Assembly: GCA_009773165.1 (NCBI GenBank)
Contig: WOUZ01000021.1
Location: forward strand, 1 to 34,031
DNA: 34,031 bases
Direction of reading: 5' to 3'
DNA from: Bacteroidota bacterium
GTDB taxonomy: Bacteria > Bacteroidota > Bacteroidia > Bacteroidales > F082
The notes below the pieces were generated by a model, which was not told the DNA's origin, did not search any database, and worked only from the letters and a program-made list of their open reading frames with translations. Below, in pieces: positions 1 through 10,083 of this stretch (position 1 is the first letter of the stretch; every line of letters starts with the position of its first letter). Made by a program: the position numbers and the translations under genes.

Positions 1-3000
1 TGTAGCTCCGGAGGCAAGTGAATCGCCTGCAACCATCCATTTATATTGATGATTGGCCAGAACAGAAGTTGTTAATGTCACTGTCTGACCTTCGCATACC
101 ACTGTCTGGGCTGGGTTGTTGATCTGTGCAACTGGTGCGGGACGAACGGTCACAAATGCAGTATCGCGTGATACGCAGGAAGTGGTGTTGTGTATACCGC
201 TGACACTAAAAGAAAAAGTTGCTGTAGATGCAGGGATAAAGGTACGACTGGGTAAATTTCCGCCCAGGCCATCCTGCCAAACGTAGCTACTGATATTTTG
301 CTGATTTATGGTAAGTGTTACCGATTCACCAAGACAAATCTCATTTTTGTCCTGATTAAGAATAATACCCGGAAGGTTAATCACTTGAAGGTTCAAAGGT
401 AATGATTCAGCAGTACATCCTTTTAAATTAGTAACCCTGAGACTGACTTGCGCATTGGCCTGCATCTGGAAACTGAAAGTAGAGCTATTTGTCCCACTAG
501 CCAAACCATCCTTATACCATTGGTATTGATAACCGGCTACGATAGGGCCATTAACAACAGCAATAGTGTTGATGCATATATTGTTGCTACCTCCTTGTAC
601 GTTCAAAACAACTTCAGGAAGCGCATTTACTTTTACTTCTACACTGTCACGGAAAGTACATCCAAGCGCATTGACCGCCTGTACCCAGAAAACATTGGTG
701 ACATTTCCCACTTGCGGAACAACTGTTCTTGGGTTGATACCGGTGACATTATCCCACCAAAATGTACCTGTAGCACCGGTTGTTGCATAAGTAAGAACGA
801 TGGCATCACCAACACAAACCTCATAGTCATTTGCTGTGAGCGTAATTCCAGGTATGGCTTTGGATGTGAGAGTAATTTGATCGATGCTTGTACAACCTTC
901 AGGTGAAGTTACGTTCAACCTTAATAAAGTAGTACCAGCTGTAACCTTATAATCTATACTATCGTTGTCAGAGAAAGGATAAATCTCTGCATTTTTAAAC
1001 CAGGCATAAGTAAATCCCGTTCCTGTCGGACCTGTAAGTTTTACGATATTGTTTTCGCAAACCTGCTGATCAGGGCCAAGATTAACCACAGGTGCATTTT
1101 TTGTAGTGATCGCAACGATTGCAGAACCGGAACAACCAAAAGCATTATCAGTTACGATAAGCCTTACTATTGAATTTTGATCAAAACTCCTGATGAAAGT
1201 CCGTGCTGTGGCATTGGCAATTAAACTACCATTCACGTACCACTGATAGGAGTAGTCCGTGCCTGGTGGCCCCGTGAAGGTGACTTCGTTTCCAGTACAA
1301 ACTGCTGCTCCATTGTTCGAAGCATTGATACTGAATGCCAGCGTATCTCTCACAATAATAGTAACCGAGCCGTTAGTTATACAATTGGTGATGTTGTATA
1401 CACTTGCCGATATTGTAGTATCTTGTTTTGGCTTAAATATCCTTGGATTCGCTAAGCCCGTCAATCCATCGCCCCACACAAAATATACGGGTGGGGTACT
1501 GGGAGAGCTAAGCCTAATAGTAGTTGTATCACCTTCACAAAGTTGAAGTTTGGTAGCTGTCATCACTAGGACTGGTGATTGGATGGGGTTTACCGTCATG
1601 GTGCTGTATGAAGAACATCCAGTAAGGCTATTAGTGGCTTTTACTTTAATTTCAATCGGAAGAGTTCCTGTAGTAACATTACTGAAAACACTTGTTACAG
1701 CGCCAATTTTCTCTACATCATTCACAAACCATTTATAGGTAAATGTATTGCTATAAGTTGCATTATAAGTTTTTAACAGACCTACACACGCATCGCTTCC
1801 TCCTACAGAAGTGATTGATACAACAGGTAAAGGTAACACTGTAACAGTTATTGTAGCGGTACCGATACATCCTGCCTGGTTGGTGGCAGTCGCGTTGTAG
1901 GTGTGAGTGCCAACTCCAGGAAATAATAAAACAGGATTTATATTAGGGGTATTAGGAGGTTGGATCCAGTTCCACACCGAGCCTTCCTGACCAGTAAGCA
2001 AAAGACGCAGACTATCGCTCACACAAATAGGATTGCTGTTAGGTGTTATCACAAGGTTTGGAACCGGCGTCTCCACAACTGTAACAGGTTCAATTGTGTA
2101 ACAACCAACTGAAGGAGCAGGATAAGTTCCTTTGATATAAAAGGTTCCTGGCCCAACTGCCGAAGGATTCGATAAGGGTAAGGTTGCCGATGCATTGGTC
2201 CAGTAAGTAAGGGTCAAACTAGCCGTGCTACCTGCGGTAACAGCTGGATCAGTAAGGTTGAAAGTTGCCGGGGCGCAAAGGGGAGCCGGTTGATTGATGA
2301 CAAGGTTTGGAGCAGGAACGACGGTGATCGTGACAAGATTGGATGGGATAGTATCACAATTTCCACTTCGAACAAAAACCCTGTAATCTGTTGTTTCAGA
2401 CAATGCCCCCGGCTGGTATGTTTGGGTTGTGTTAGGAATGTCAACCCAGTCCAGACCGCTTCGGGATTGCCATCTAAGTATATCACCAACATAGCCGGTA
2501 ATCGAGAGTTGAGCGCTTGAAAAGCCTTCACAAATTGTTTGGCTTTGAGTGAGTGTTCCACCTACTGTCTGAGGAGCTTTGACTACATCAATGCTTTCGG
2601 TTGTTTCACATCCCTGATCACTAGTCATAGTTAATGAAACAGTTGCATATATGACTGTAGCTGTTGACCAACCGACGGTGATAGTATTAGATGTTACCCC
2701 AGGGATAATAATTCCTCCTGTACTTACGGTCCAGTCATAGCTATTCAATGGAATAAAAGGTGCAAAATACTCACTTGTCGTAAGGCCGCAAACAGCAGTC
2801 GGTCCATATATTTCTGTATTGGGAGCATCAAAGACAATATTAGGGTCTCCATCTAAATATGCAGTGCAGCCTGTTGAATAGGTAACACGTACTCCAACGT
2901 AATCGCCATCGTTCAAGGTAGTAGTTGTGTAAGTTGACTGAGGTCCGTTTGGTTGTACGGAGGACCCGTTTACAAAAAATTCGTAAGAAATGCCTCCTCC

Positions 3001-3690
3001 GGATGTAAATGTGACACTGGTTCCTTCACAAAACCCACCTGGATTTCCGTTACTGATTAAAACAGGAGTAGGTATCGGAATAACTGTAATTGATCCTGTT
3101 ACTTCTGTAATGTTAAAGCAATTATCTAGTACCACTACTCTGTACAAGTGTGTCCCGAGAGAAGTCGTGCTCCCGCTGATTTCGATTACATTACCAATTT
3201 TAGTGTATCCTACGCCAATTGGAAGGTCGATAACAACCGCATCTAAGTATTCCGTAATTGAGTATGTAATAGGTTCCAATGAATTACCACTACAAACACC
3301 CTGAATATTGGTACCTGCACCAGAGGTCAGTGTGATGGTAGCTGCAGGTGAAACAGTAATGTAATTGTTTCTGGTTTTGGTGGAAGTTTCCGATCCTTCA
3401 ACAATGGTCAATGAAACTGTTTTTGTGCCAGTGGTTTCGTACGTCACATCGTGTGGTCCTGTACCCGTAATTGTTGAAGGATTCGCTCCAACTCCAAAGC
3501 TCCAAAGGTAGGTAGTGTTTCCTGTTGTCCCTGAAGAATTATTGTAGAAAGTTACAGTCTCACCTACACAAGTGGATGTGGTTGAAGCAAAAAAATCCGC
3601 AACCACCTGCCCACTCACTTTTCCCGCGCCAAAGGCCAGTAGCAAAAGGCCTATAGCCAAAATTATCAAAGTTTTGTATATGTGTCTCAT
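1..3690 (-). CDS. Giant secreted PKD/Ig-like repeat protein (3' partial)
   Basis: This frame stays open for 1230 codons, from the ATG at 3690 to base 1, so the C-terminus lies outside the window. Residues 1-28 form a signal peptide ending VSGQ. Residues about 31-120 form a PKD domain (YLWSFGVGANP, later VTYETTGTKTVSLTI). After that come roughly 80-residue Ig-like units, each opening with a Cys motif such as CEGTSVTF, CEGDTTTI, CVGDAIVLT or CLGESVTLT. I count about fifteen such Cys motifs, one of them in the PKD domain. One unit has the Bacteroidota pattern RWQSRSGLDWVDIPN...YRVFVRSGNC. The start sits three bases after the PorP/SprF stop (TAA AGC ATG) and in the same frame. Inference: a surface adhesin or matrix protein exported by T9SS, with the sorting domain expected beyond base 1. 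No enzyme domain is visible. Confidence 0.93.
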   Translation of the reverse strand, partial: MRHIYKTLIILAIGLLLLAFGAGKVSGQVVADFFASTTSTCVGETVTFYNNSSGTTGNTTYLWSFGVGANPSTITGTGPHDVTYETTGTKTVSLTIVEGSETSTKTRNNYITVSPAATITLTSGAGTNIQGVCSGNSLEPITYSITEYLDAVVIDLPIGVGYTKIGNVIEISGSTTSLGTHLYRVVVLDNCFNITEVTGSITVIPIPTPVLISNGNPGGFCEGTSVTFTSGGGISYEFFVNGSSVQPNGPQSTYTTTTLNDGDYVGVRVTYSTGCTAYLDGDPNIVFDAPNTEIYGPTAVCGLTTSEYFAPFIPLNSYDWTVSTGGIIIPGVTSNTITVGWSTATVIYATVSLTMTSDQGCETTESIDVVKAPQTVGGTLTQSQTICEGFSSAQLSITGYVGDILRWQSRSGLDWVDIPNTTQTYQPGALSETTDYRVFVRSGNCDTIPSNLVTITVVPAPNLVINQPAPLCAPATFNLTDPAVTAGSTASLTLTYWTNASATLPLSNPSAVGPGTFYIKGTYPAPSVGCYTIEPVTVVETPVPNLVITPNSNPICVSDSLRLLLTGQEGSVWNWIQPPNTPNINPVLLFPGVGTHTYNATATNQAGCIGTATITVTVLPLPVVSITSVGGSDACVGLLKTYNATYSNTFTYKWFVNDVEKIGAVTSVFSNVTTGTLPIEIKVKATNSLTGCSSYSTMTVNPIQSPVLVMTATKLQLCEGDTTTIRLSSPSTPPVYFVWGDGLTGLANPRIFKPKQDTTISASVYNITNCITNGSVTIIVRDTLAFSINASNNGAAVCTGNEVTFTGPPGTDYSYQWYVNGSLIANATARTFIRSFDQNSIVRLIVTDNAFGCSGSAIVAITTKNAPVVNLGPDQQVCENNIVKLTGPTGTGFTYAWFKNAEIYPFSDNDSIDYKVTAGTTLLRLNVTSPEGCTSIDQITLTSKAIPGITLTANDYEVCVGDAIVLTYATTGATGTFWWDNVTGINPRTVVPQVGNVTNVFWVQAVNALGCTFRDSVEVKVNALPEVVLNVQGGSNNICINTIAVVNGPIVAGYQYQWYKDGLASGTNSSTFSFQMQANAQVSLRVTNLKGCTAESLPLNLQVINLPGIILNQDKNEICLGESVTLTINQQNISSYVWQDGLGGNLPSRTFIPASTATFSFSVSGIHNTTSCVSRDTAFVTVRPAPVAQINNPAQTVVCEGQTVTLTTSVLANHQYKWMVAGDSLASGAT

Positions 3691-3693
3691 GCT

Positions 3694-4701
3694 TTAGTCC
3701 CTCCTGTATTTTTGTTCGTACATCTGCTGATAGTCGTGTAACATATATTTTCTGTTTTTTTGTTTTTGCCGAGGCTGTTTCATTTCTTTCACATCATCCT
3801 TTTGGTGACCAAACCTGAAACCCAGGGTTATTTCATGCGATCCTCCTCCTTTGGTATGGATACCTCCAACTCCTACTTCGTAGGTGTAATGCAGGTTCAT
3901 GCTGTTGAAAAGTTCACCCCCAACTCCCACTGCCACAACCTGAGAATTGCGATATAATCCGCTGATCCAGAAGCGTTCACCAAAGATAAATGAAGCCGAA
4001 ACATCAATGATGGTTGGCTGATTGGAGGTGCGCCTGATAACTGCATAAGGCATTAATTGCAAGGTTGGACTTAGGGTAAAGGTGTTTGCAATGTGAAATT
4101 GGAATTCTTGTTCAAAGTCAAAAAGCTGATCATTTACCTCATAGCTGTAGGCATCTTTCGTGCGCAAAAGCGTGGGCATACCTAAACCAACCTCAAATGC
4201 CCTGTTATAATATACCAGGCCAAAGCCGGCATTGTAGGTCATCTTGCTTAGCTGATCCAAATTGTTGAAAAGAGGATCATTCGGATTACCATAAATTTCA
4301 TCAACATTGATTGTGTTTTGATAAACACTTCCCCATAAACCAAAGTGAAGGTATTGTTCTTCAGCCATTTGAAGTCGGTAAGTATAACTTAGCGATCCTT
4401 TGAAGCGTTGAAAAATATCGACTTTATCCATAAAAGCCTCAGCACCCAGATACATATTGTTGCCAATATGAAAATGTGTGTTAAACCGAATTGTTTCGGG
4501 GCTGCTGGTACCAAAATTCAACCAGTCTTTTCTGTAATTGAAAAAGAATGCTCCCTTGTCTCTGCTCCCGGCAGTGGCCGGACTCAACGAATAGGGATTT
4601 ATCAGGTAGTGATTCGTCATCGGGAATTGTTGTCCGACAGCCATTTCGCTTATCAAAAAGCATACAAGCCCCAGCACATAGATTGGTAGTTTTCTCATCA
4701 T
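3694..4701 (-). CDS. PorP/SprF family type IX secretion membrane protein (downstream cassette)
   Basis: A 335-residue protein with a signal peptide (MMRKLPIYVLGLVCFLIS..., cut near VGQ) followed by the family hallmark QFPMTNHYLINPYSLSPA and then AGSRDKG...NYRKDWL. The alternating aromatic/polar pattern fits an outer-membrane barrel. In Flavobacterium johnsoniae SprF is needed to export the adhesin SprB, and SprF-like proteins pair with type B sorting-domain cargo. The ATGA overlap with the upstream CHU_C-type gene (4698-4701) suggests translational coupling with that cargo. The last 35 or so residues form a basic, probably periplasmic tail (KQPRQKQKNRKYM...YRRD). It is a clear paralogue of the 10084-11157 protein. 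A second Met directly follows the first; the coupled first ATG is preferred. Confidence 0.93.
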   Translation of the reverse strand: MMRKLPIYVLGLVCFLISEMAVGQQFPMTNHYLINPYSLSPATAGSRDKGAFFFNYRKDWLNFGTSSPETIRFNTHFHIGNNMYLGAEAFMDKVDIFQRFKGSLSYTYRLQMAEEQYLHFGLWGSVYQNTINVDEIYGNPNDPLFNNLDQLSKMTYNAGFGLVYYNRAFEVGLGMPTLLRTKDAYSYEVNDQLFDFEQEFQFHIANTFTLSPTLQLMPYAVIRRTSNQPTIIDVSASFIFGERFWISGLYRNSQVVAVGVGGELFNSMNLHYTYEVGVGGIHTKGGGSHEITLGFRFGHQKDDVKEMKQPRQKQKNRKYMLHDYQQMYEQKYRRD

Positions 4702-6281
4702 CTTATCAGGGTTATTGCGCCTTTAAAAACTTCTCCTCCAGCACCTTCAATGATATAAAAGTAAGATCCCTCAGGCAGTGGGTTGCCATTAAACTGTCCA
4801 TTCCAGTTATTTTTATAATTGTTGGAATCTTCATCACTGATAACAGACATCCCCGAACGGGTATATATGAAAACACGTGCGGGACTGATGGCATTTAACA
4901 TACTTATCTCCCAAACGTCATTATAACCGTCACCATTGGGAGTGAGTATGTTTTGGATTTTAAGGTTGGGATCATAAGGAAAATCGTTCATAACAACACC
5001 GATGCTAACGGGTTGACTTACACAACCATCCCTATATGAAACAGCAGTGTATGTTCCGGGTCTTACTACATTCAATGTTACACTTTCAATCGTTTGATTC
5101 CATTTAATGCTGTCGTAAACCCCATTTGCCCTTAATCGAATCGTATCATTTCTATACATGGTTAATGGCAACTGTGCGATAAGGCTACCATCTGCATAAC
5201 TTACTGTGAGTGCAGGTCGGGGCGATGCGGCAAAGTTGCCAGAATATTCGGCTTCACAACCTGCTGATGTGGTTACTTTCAGGGTTATAAGCTGGGTTGC
5301 GGTAGTAGTAAATGTAACAACTGGTTCAGGATCAGACGATAGCTGTCCATTTCCAAAATCCCATGCCCAGCTCTCAATCTGTCCAACTGAGAAAACAGCT
5401 TTACCGGTGAAGCGAATAGGAGTACTTACGCAACTTGAAGCGTAGGTGTAACTTAAAACAGGTATATCGCCAACCATTACCGGGAAATACTCAATATGGG
5501 CTTCAGTACTGTATTTTGTTGTAACTTTTATGCCAACGAGCCACTCGCCGGGTTGCTCAAAGAAAAATTTCTGATTAGTACCAAACCCGTCGTCAAACAT
5601 CAAGTCGCTGTCCAAATCCCATTCAATGAGTTGGATTGTATCATTGGTAATAATTTTGGACTGAAAATAAGTGGTGTCGCCAAGACATGTTTTAGTATAT
5701 TCAAAAGCTGGTAAGGTAGTATAACGAACATCCACCTGGGCTGTTGCGATGGAGGTGCAACCTAAAGAAGAAGTTCCTGTTACGCTGTAAGGGTTTTCGG
5801 GTAATACAGGGGTTACAAATAACTGATTCCCTGTTTCATTGTTCGACCAAACGTAGGTAAGCGCTCCCGTAGCAGTCAACAATACAGCTTCACCGGGTAA
5901 CAGTTCTGTATAGGCCGGACTAATCAGCACCTCAGGCAAGGGATTCACAATTACTTTTAGCGTATCACTTTCAGTTTGTCCCTGAAGGTTGATTACCCGA
6001 ACCCAATAATCTGTTGTTGCTGCCGGATGAACATCAATGAACTGCGATGTCTGACCCGTACTCCAAACATAGCTGAATGCCAGAGGGGCAGAAATACGGA
6101 CAGTGTCTCCTTCACAAATGGTTTCATCAGGTCCCAGGAAGCCATCTGCCAATCTGTTAGGTAATAACAAATTCCGGCTTTTTAAATTATTTATTTCCAC
6201 CTGTGTAGCTGCCTGAATGCTGAATGTTGTCAGCAAACATAATTGCAAAACCAGCACCAATGGATAGATGTGATATTTCAT
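4698..6281 (-). CDS. T9SS type B sorting-domain protein with Ig-like and PKD domains
   Basis: A 527-residue exported protein. A signal peptide (to about residue 25) is followed by an Ig-like unit at about 50-115 (GPDETICEGDTVRISAP), a second at about 115-190 (LPGEAVLLTATGALTYVW), a unit with EWDLDSDLMFDDGFGTNQ, a PKD-like unit with SWAWDFGNGQL, and a C-terminal type B (CHU_C, gliding-motility-associated) sorting domain over the last 85 residues (NILTPNGDGYNDVWE ... GNPLPEGSYFYIIEGAGG). From the CLGDTT unit onward it parallels the 920-residue protein at 11154-13916 but has no NodB-like head. Expected to be exported through T9SS with the overlapping PorP/SprF partner and held at the surface. 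It is the first gene of the downstream cassette, so it may have its own promoter in the 296-bp gap before it. Confidence 0.92.
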   Translation of the reverse strand: MKYHIYPLVLVLQLCLLTTFSIQAATQVEINNLKSRNLLLPNRLADGFLGPDETICEGDTVRISAPLAFSYVWSTGQTSQFIDVHPAATTDYWVRVINLQGQTESDTLKVIVNPLPEVLISPAYTELLPGEAVLLTATGALTYVWSNNETGNQLFVTPVLPENPYSVTGTSSLGCTSIATAQVDVRYTTLPAFEYTKTCLGDTTYFQSKIITNDTIQLIEWDLDSDLMFDDGFGTNQKFFFEQPGEWLVGIKVTTKYSTEAHIEYFPVMVGDIPVLSYTYASSCVSTPIRFTGKAVFSVGQIESWAWDFGNGQLSSDPEPVVTFTTTATQLITLKVTTSAGCEAEYSGNFAASPRPALTVSYADGSLIAQLPLTMYRNDTIRLRANGVYDSIKWNQTIESVTLNVVRPGTYTAVSYRDGCVSQPVSIGVVMNDFPYDPNLKIQNILTPNGDGYNDVWEISMLNAISPARVFIYTRSGMSVISDEDSNNYKNNWNGQFNGNPLPEGSYFYIIEGAGGEVFKGAITLIR

Positions 6282-6577
6282 ACCTTGGCCTTCGATTGAT
6301 AATTAATCCGTAAAAGTAATGCCTCTTTCATTATTCTCAAAATTTTGCATTACAAAAATGCTTGTTTTTACTTACAAAAGTAACAATTAAGCAACATAAA
6401 TCAGATTAAATACTATATTCTTCCATCCATTTACTGTGGTTATACTGTTGCACTCATAAGTTGCAAAACAACAGCCTCTGAATCATTTCAATTATTCTGT
6501 TACGCAGTATGCCAAACTGCCCTCCGTAAAGGCCAAAAATATTGAATGTTTAAGATGGTCCAACTGCTTAGAATCCC
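6282..6577. other. Gap between the two surface-protein cassettes
   Basis: This 296-bp AT-rich gap separates the end of the upstream cassette from the start of the downstream one. No ORF or convincing T-tailed hairpin is visible. On the minus strand a TACTTTTG (plus-strand CAAAAGTA at 6375-6382) matches the Bacteroidota -7 element and lies about 94 bases before the ATG at 6281. The -33 position shows only TCTG instead of TTTG. The downstream cassette could therefore start its own transcript here or be read through from above. Confidence 0.4.
6375..6382 (-). promoter_or_regulatory. Candidate -7 element for the downstream cassette
   Basis: The minus strand reads TACTTTTG, fitting TAnnTTTG. The expected TTTG 19 bases upstream is degenerate (TCTG), so support is weak. 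Confidence 0.3.
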
Positions 6578-9500
6578 CTATTCGATGACAACCTTGTTGA
6601 CATACTGCTTCTGACCGGAAGTAACAGTGAGGATGTAAACTCCTGGCTGAATGTCTGTTAAGGAGATGGGGTAAACGAATGAAGTAATGGAATCAAAATC
6701 AGCAGTTGTCTGCCAGATTGTTTTACCGGATAAATCACTTAGCAGAAGATTAGGATGGCTGAGTTTAGTTTTACTATGGATTTCAAAAGTTCCATTGTTT
6801 GGGTTTGGCACAATAGAAATTTCGTTTCCAAACACTTTCTCTTCAAGGCCGATATAACAATCGCTCCGGATTGTAAGCAGCACATCGTCCCCGGCAGTAC
6901 ATCCGTCCAAAACTCCTACTACAGTAATTGTTCGGGTGGTCCCGGGCAGGTAAGTTGTTCCCAGTATTTCTACCTGCCTTGATGAATGTCCTGTCGACCA
7001 GTAATAGGTCTCAAAGCCTTCGCCTGCATCAAAAAGTACCGATTCGTGAGGACAGATTAAGGTATCGGGTCCTAAATCAATCGTTTTATCAAAAGCCCTT
7101 ACAACGGTCGAAAGTGAATCTATTCCGACGCACCCGTCAGCGCTTGTCACCTGATAATAAAGTGTGTGATTTCCAGGGCCGGTAATTGAAGGATCAAACA
7201 TCTGACCGACAAGTTCAATACCCGAAAAAAATCCACCATCAGGGGTTGCTGTGATCTGTGATGAAGCATCGTTCTGGCAATATACAGGAAGTAAACCTGT
7301 AAGGGTAACATCAGGAACTGGTAAAACATCAATGCTAACCTCGGCCAAACCGACACAACCCTGAGTTGTTGTTCCCTGAACTCCAAAACTTGAGGTAGCA
7401 TCGGGCTGCACGATTACCTGAGCAGTGCTTTCATTGGTTGACCACACATAGGTTGCTGCTCCTGAGGCCGTTAATATGACCGAAGTCCCTTTACATACTT
7501 CAGTAAAACTTGCCTGAATAGTGACTACCGGTAATGGATATACTGTGACAAGGACCGAATCGGAGGTACTACAAAAACCAGGCCCTGCACCTTTGACAAC
7601 TGCTTTAAAAAAGGATGTCGCCAAAGGCGTATATTCAAGAGTATAATTATTGGAAATCAACTGATTATTCAAATACCATTTACAAGATAAACCACCTGCA
7701 GCCTCTAAAATTACAGAACCCCCAACACAGGTTTGAGTAGCTGGACTGATGGTTATTGATGGGAGTGGCAAAACAGTCACACTAATCGTCTTCTCTGTTT
7801 CACAACCAATAGAACTGATGGCCTTTACAGTAACAACTGTTGTTTCTGTAAAGGAAAAAATGCGTGTTATAGTCGTCTGACCATTGGTTGGAATTATTTC
7901 TGTTTCATTCCATACCAATAAAACAACATCTGCCACTACATCAATATCAACCTGAATTCCAACTTCTGTACCTGCACAGATTGGCGTTGCGCCATCAACC
8001 AGAGACAGCGTAAAATCGGGTAATGCATGCACCGTCACAAAACTAGTATCTGCTGAAGTACAGCCAAATCCATTTGTGGCTTTAAACCAGCAGGTAAAAA
8101 TACCGGTTTCCACCGGATTAAATAGTGTTGAGGTTTGATCACTGCCATTCCACCATTGATAACTATCAGCAAACTGGGCCTCTGCAGTCAAAGTCAAACT
8201 TTCACCAAGACAGAGGTCAGCAGTTTCGGGGAGCACCTGAACCAGAGGCTGATCCCATACATTAATTGATATAGAATCACTTGAAATGCACCCATTTGCA
8301 TTGGTTATGAGAAGCTTCAGCAGGGAAGTATCTGTTACAGCTATTTCAATCTGAAAACCTGTTTCAGGCAGTTGAACAGTATTCAAATACCAGGCATAAG
8401 TGTAAGAAGGATCATCAGGAGCAGTAATCAGAAGTGTGTCACCGGGACAACTGCCTATGTCATCACCCAGACTGAAAACAAGTGAAGGCAAGAGATTTAC
8501 AGCTATGGTGTCGGAGGCCTCACAACCTTCAGCAGTTGTTACTGTTACATAAACATCATCTGTATTCATTGGACAATAAAGGATCGAAGGTGTTGTTTCA
8601 CCTGTGCTCCACAGGTAGGTATTTCCTGATACTTCAGGGGCCTGTATAAGGGTGCAACTGCCGGCACAGATTTCCAAATCGGGACCAAGATCTACCTCAC
8701 AACTTAAACAAAAGCCTTGTTCATACTCAATCCCTGTCAAGGCACACAGCCTTGCCTTCATTGCCTCCCGTTCAACACCAACAGGCAACATCAGCACATA
8801 ATCCATCGCAATAAGGCCATTATACTCTGTTGGATTTTGCTCGGCATATGCAACATTTGTTTCGGCGAGTTCGAATAAATCATCTTGCACAGCGCCATTC
8901 CACGAAAGATTGATGAGTGCGCTATTCTCTCCCACCCCATTAAACGTATTGTTTGTTCCACCAATAATACTGATTCCGGCAACAGGTGCATCAGCATCCA
9001 CTTTCAGGCTTAATGCATAATACCTCAGATCGGTAGGTAAATCACCTGAAAAAGTAATGAGTAAGGTTGTACCAGTTACAGCATAATTGATAGTCGTCAG
9101 TTGTCGCACTATCTGATAATCAATAATTTCTTCTTCTGTCGTCATCCAGATTTTATCAGTTCCATTTTTACCGTAGGTAGTAGCAATGTAGTTAAAGTCG
9201 GAGATAAAAGATGCTTGCGGATAATCCTCGACGATACGATGGGTGAAAATAGGCATCCAGAAATGCTGTCCGTTGGCAGCTGCGGCTGCATATTGATCAG
9301 CTAACTGCTTTACGTTTACCGATTCTGCCAGATTTCGGTTCAACTCAAGAGGTTGAATCCAGCTGCTTAAAGTGCCGATATCCAGCCCGTTATTTGGAAT
9401 TATCCCTGTTGCGCCCATCCTTAAAGTTGACCGGTAACCTTCGTTAAATGCAACATCCGTATAAGGTGTAGCGCCATTTGGATTAACAAAAATCCTGGTT

Positions 9501-10069
9501 TTTACTCCTCCGGGTGTTGCTTCCAATAAACGCCTTCGGATAAAGCTTTCGTTTCGCCTAATGGAATAACTCATATAATCCGGTTCGGTGAATGCATCTG
9601 AGGTAAACCCGTGGTTATTAACGCTGCATCCGTTTTGGTACATAACCGCAAGCTGAGGCCAGGTGACTGTGCCATACCCATTTCCAGGCTGGTGCATGTC
9701 TTCGTTATTGAAACCACTGAATGAAAAAATAGAATTGCTAAGTTTAAATGAAATATCATTTCCACACCCATCTGTATAAAACAAACCAGGATAATTTGTG
9801 CCAGCAGCATTTATACCTGTTAAAAAAGGAAATCCTAAAGAATAGACATCAGCAAAACCATCATCGGTATGAAAACTAAAAGCAAAGTCTTTGTTGTAAC
9901 GCAACACTGTTTTGGTAACTGTTGCTGTCGTTGGAGCAGTAGCAAAATTGACAATAACGTACTGAACGCCTGGAGCACCTTTTTCCTGGGCGATGATTGA
10001 ACTAAAGCCAAATAGCAGATATACTGTGATATAGCTAACTAAAAAATGGATATTAGGTATTTTCTTCAT
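6578..10069 (-). CDS. Large secreted protein: NodB-like head, about eight Ig-like units, T9SS type A sorting domain
   Basis: A 1163-residue protein. The signal peptide ends near IIAQ (residue 28). The head, residues about 50-440, carries NKDFAFSFHTDDG (DDG at 69-71), CSVNNHGFTSD and IFTHRIVEDYP, resembling the metal-site motifs of NodB/CE4 polysaccharide deacetylases, although motif 2 is NHG-type rather than H-S/T-x-x-H. The head ends with GIEYEQGFC, as in the 920-residue paralogue. About eight Ig-like units follow, each starting with a Cys motif (EICAGSC, CPGDTLLI, CLGESLTL, CAGTEVGI, CVGGSVIL, CKGTSVIL, YCQNDAS, ICPHESV). The last 75 residues are a type A T9SS sorting domain (SIVPNPNNGTFEIHS ... 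QPGVYILTV). It starts 14 bases after the PorP/SprF stop with no SD. Catalytic activity is inferred only. Confidence 0.92.
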   Translation of the reverse strand: MKKIPNIHFLVSYITVYLLFGFSSIIAQEKGAPGVQYVIVNFATAPTTATVTKTVLRYNKDFAFSFHTDDGFADVYSLGFPFLTGINAAGTNYPGLFYTDGCGNDISFKLSNSIFSFSGFNNEDMHQPGNGYGTVTWPQLAVMYQNGCSVNNHGFTSDAFTEPDYMSYSIRRNESFIRRRLLEATPGGVKTRIFVNPNGATPYTDVAFNEGYRSTLRMGATGIIPNNGLDIGTLSSWIQPLELNRNLAESVNVKQLADQYAAAAANGQHFWMPIFTHRIVEDYPQASFISDFNYIATTYGKNGTDKIWMTTEEEIIDYQIVRQLTTINYAVTGTTLLITFSGDLPTDLRYYALSLKVDADAPVAGISIIGGTNNTFNGVGENSALINLSWNGAVQDDLFELAETNVAYAEQNPTEYNGLIAMDYVLMLPVGVEREAMKARLCALTGIEYEQGFCLSCEVDLGPDLEICAGSCTLIQAPEVSGNTYLWSTGETTPSILYCPMNTDDVYVTVTTAEGCEASDTIAVNLLPSLVFSLGDDIGSCPGDTLLITAPDDPSYTYAWYLNTVQLPETGFQIEIAVTDTSLLKLLITNANGCISSDSISINVWDQPLVQVLPETADLCLGESLTLTAEAQFADSYQWWNGSDQTSTLFNPVETGIFTCWFKATNGFGCTSADTSFVTVHALPDFTLSLVDGATPICAGTEVGIQVDIDVVADVVLLVWNETEIIPTNGQTTITRIFSFTETTVVTVKAISSIGCETEKTISVTVLPLPSITISPATQTCVGGSVILEAAGGLSCKWYLNNQLISNNYTLEYTPLATSFFKAVVKGAGPGFCSTSDSVLVTVYPLPVVTIQASFTEVCKGTSVILTASGAATYVWSTNESTAQVIVQPDATSSFGVQGTTTQGCVGLAEVSIDVLPVPDVTLTGLLPVYCQNDASSQITATPDGGFFSGIELVGQMFDPSITGPGNHTLYYQVTSADGCVGIDSLSTVVRAFDKTIDLGPDTLICPHESVLFDAGEGFETYYWSTGHSSRQVEILGTTYLPGTTRTITVVGVLDGCTAGDDVLLTIRSDCYIGLEEKVFGNEISIVPNPNNGTFEIHSKTKLSHPNLLLSDLSGKTIWQTTADFDSITSFVYPISLTDIQPGVYILTVTSGQKQYVNKVVIE

Positions 10070-10083
10070 GAGTAAATCAGTTA

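Noticed and set aside
448-1738. Plus-strand frames at 448-906, 1259-1546 and 1550-1738
   Set aside because: They lie opposite the continuous minus-strand repeat protein, which has clear domains, and they have no recognisable protein features.
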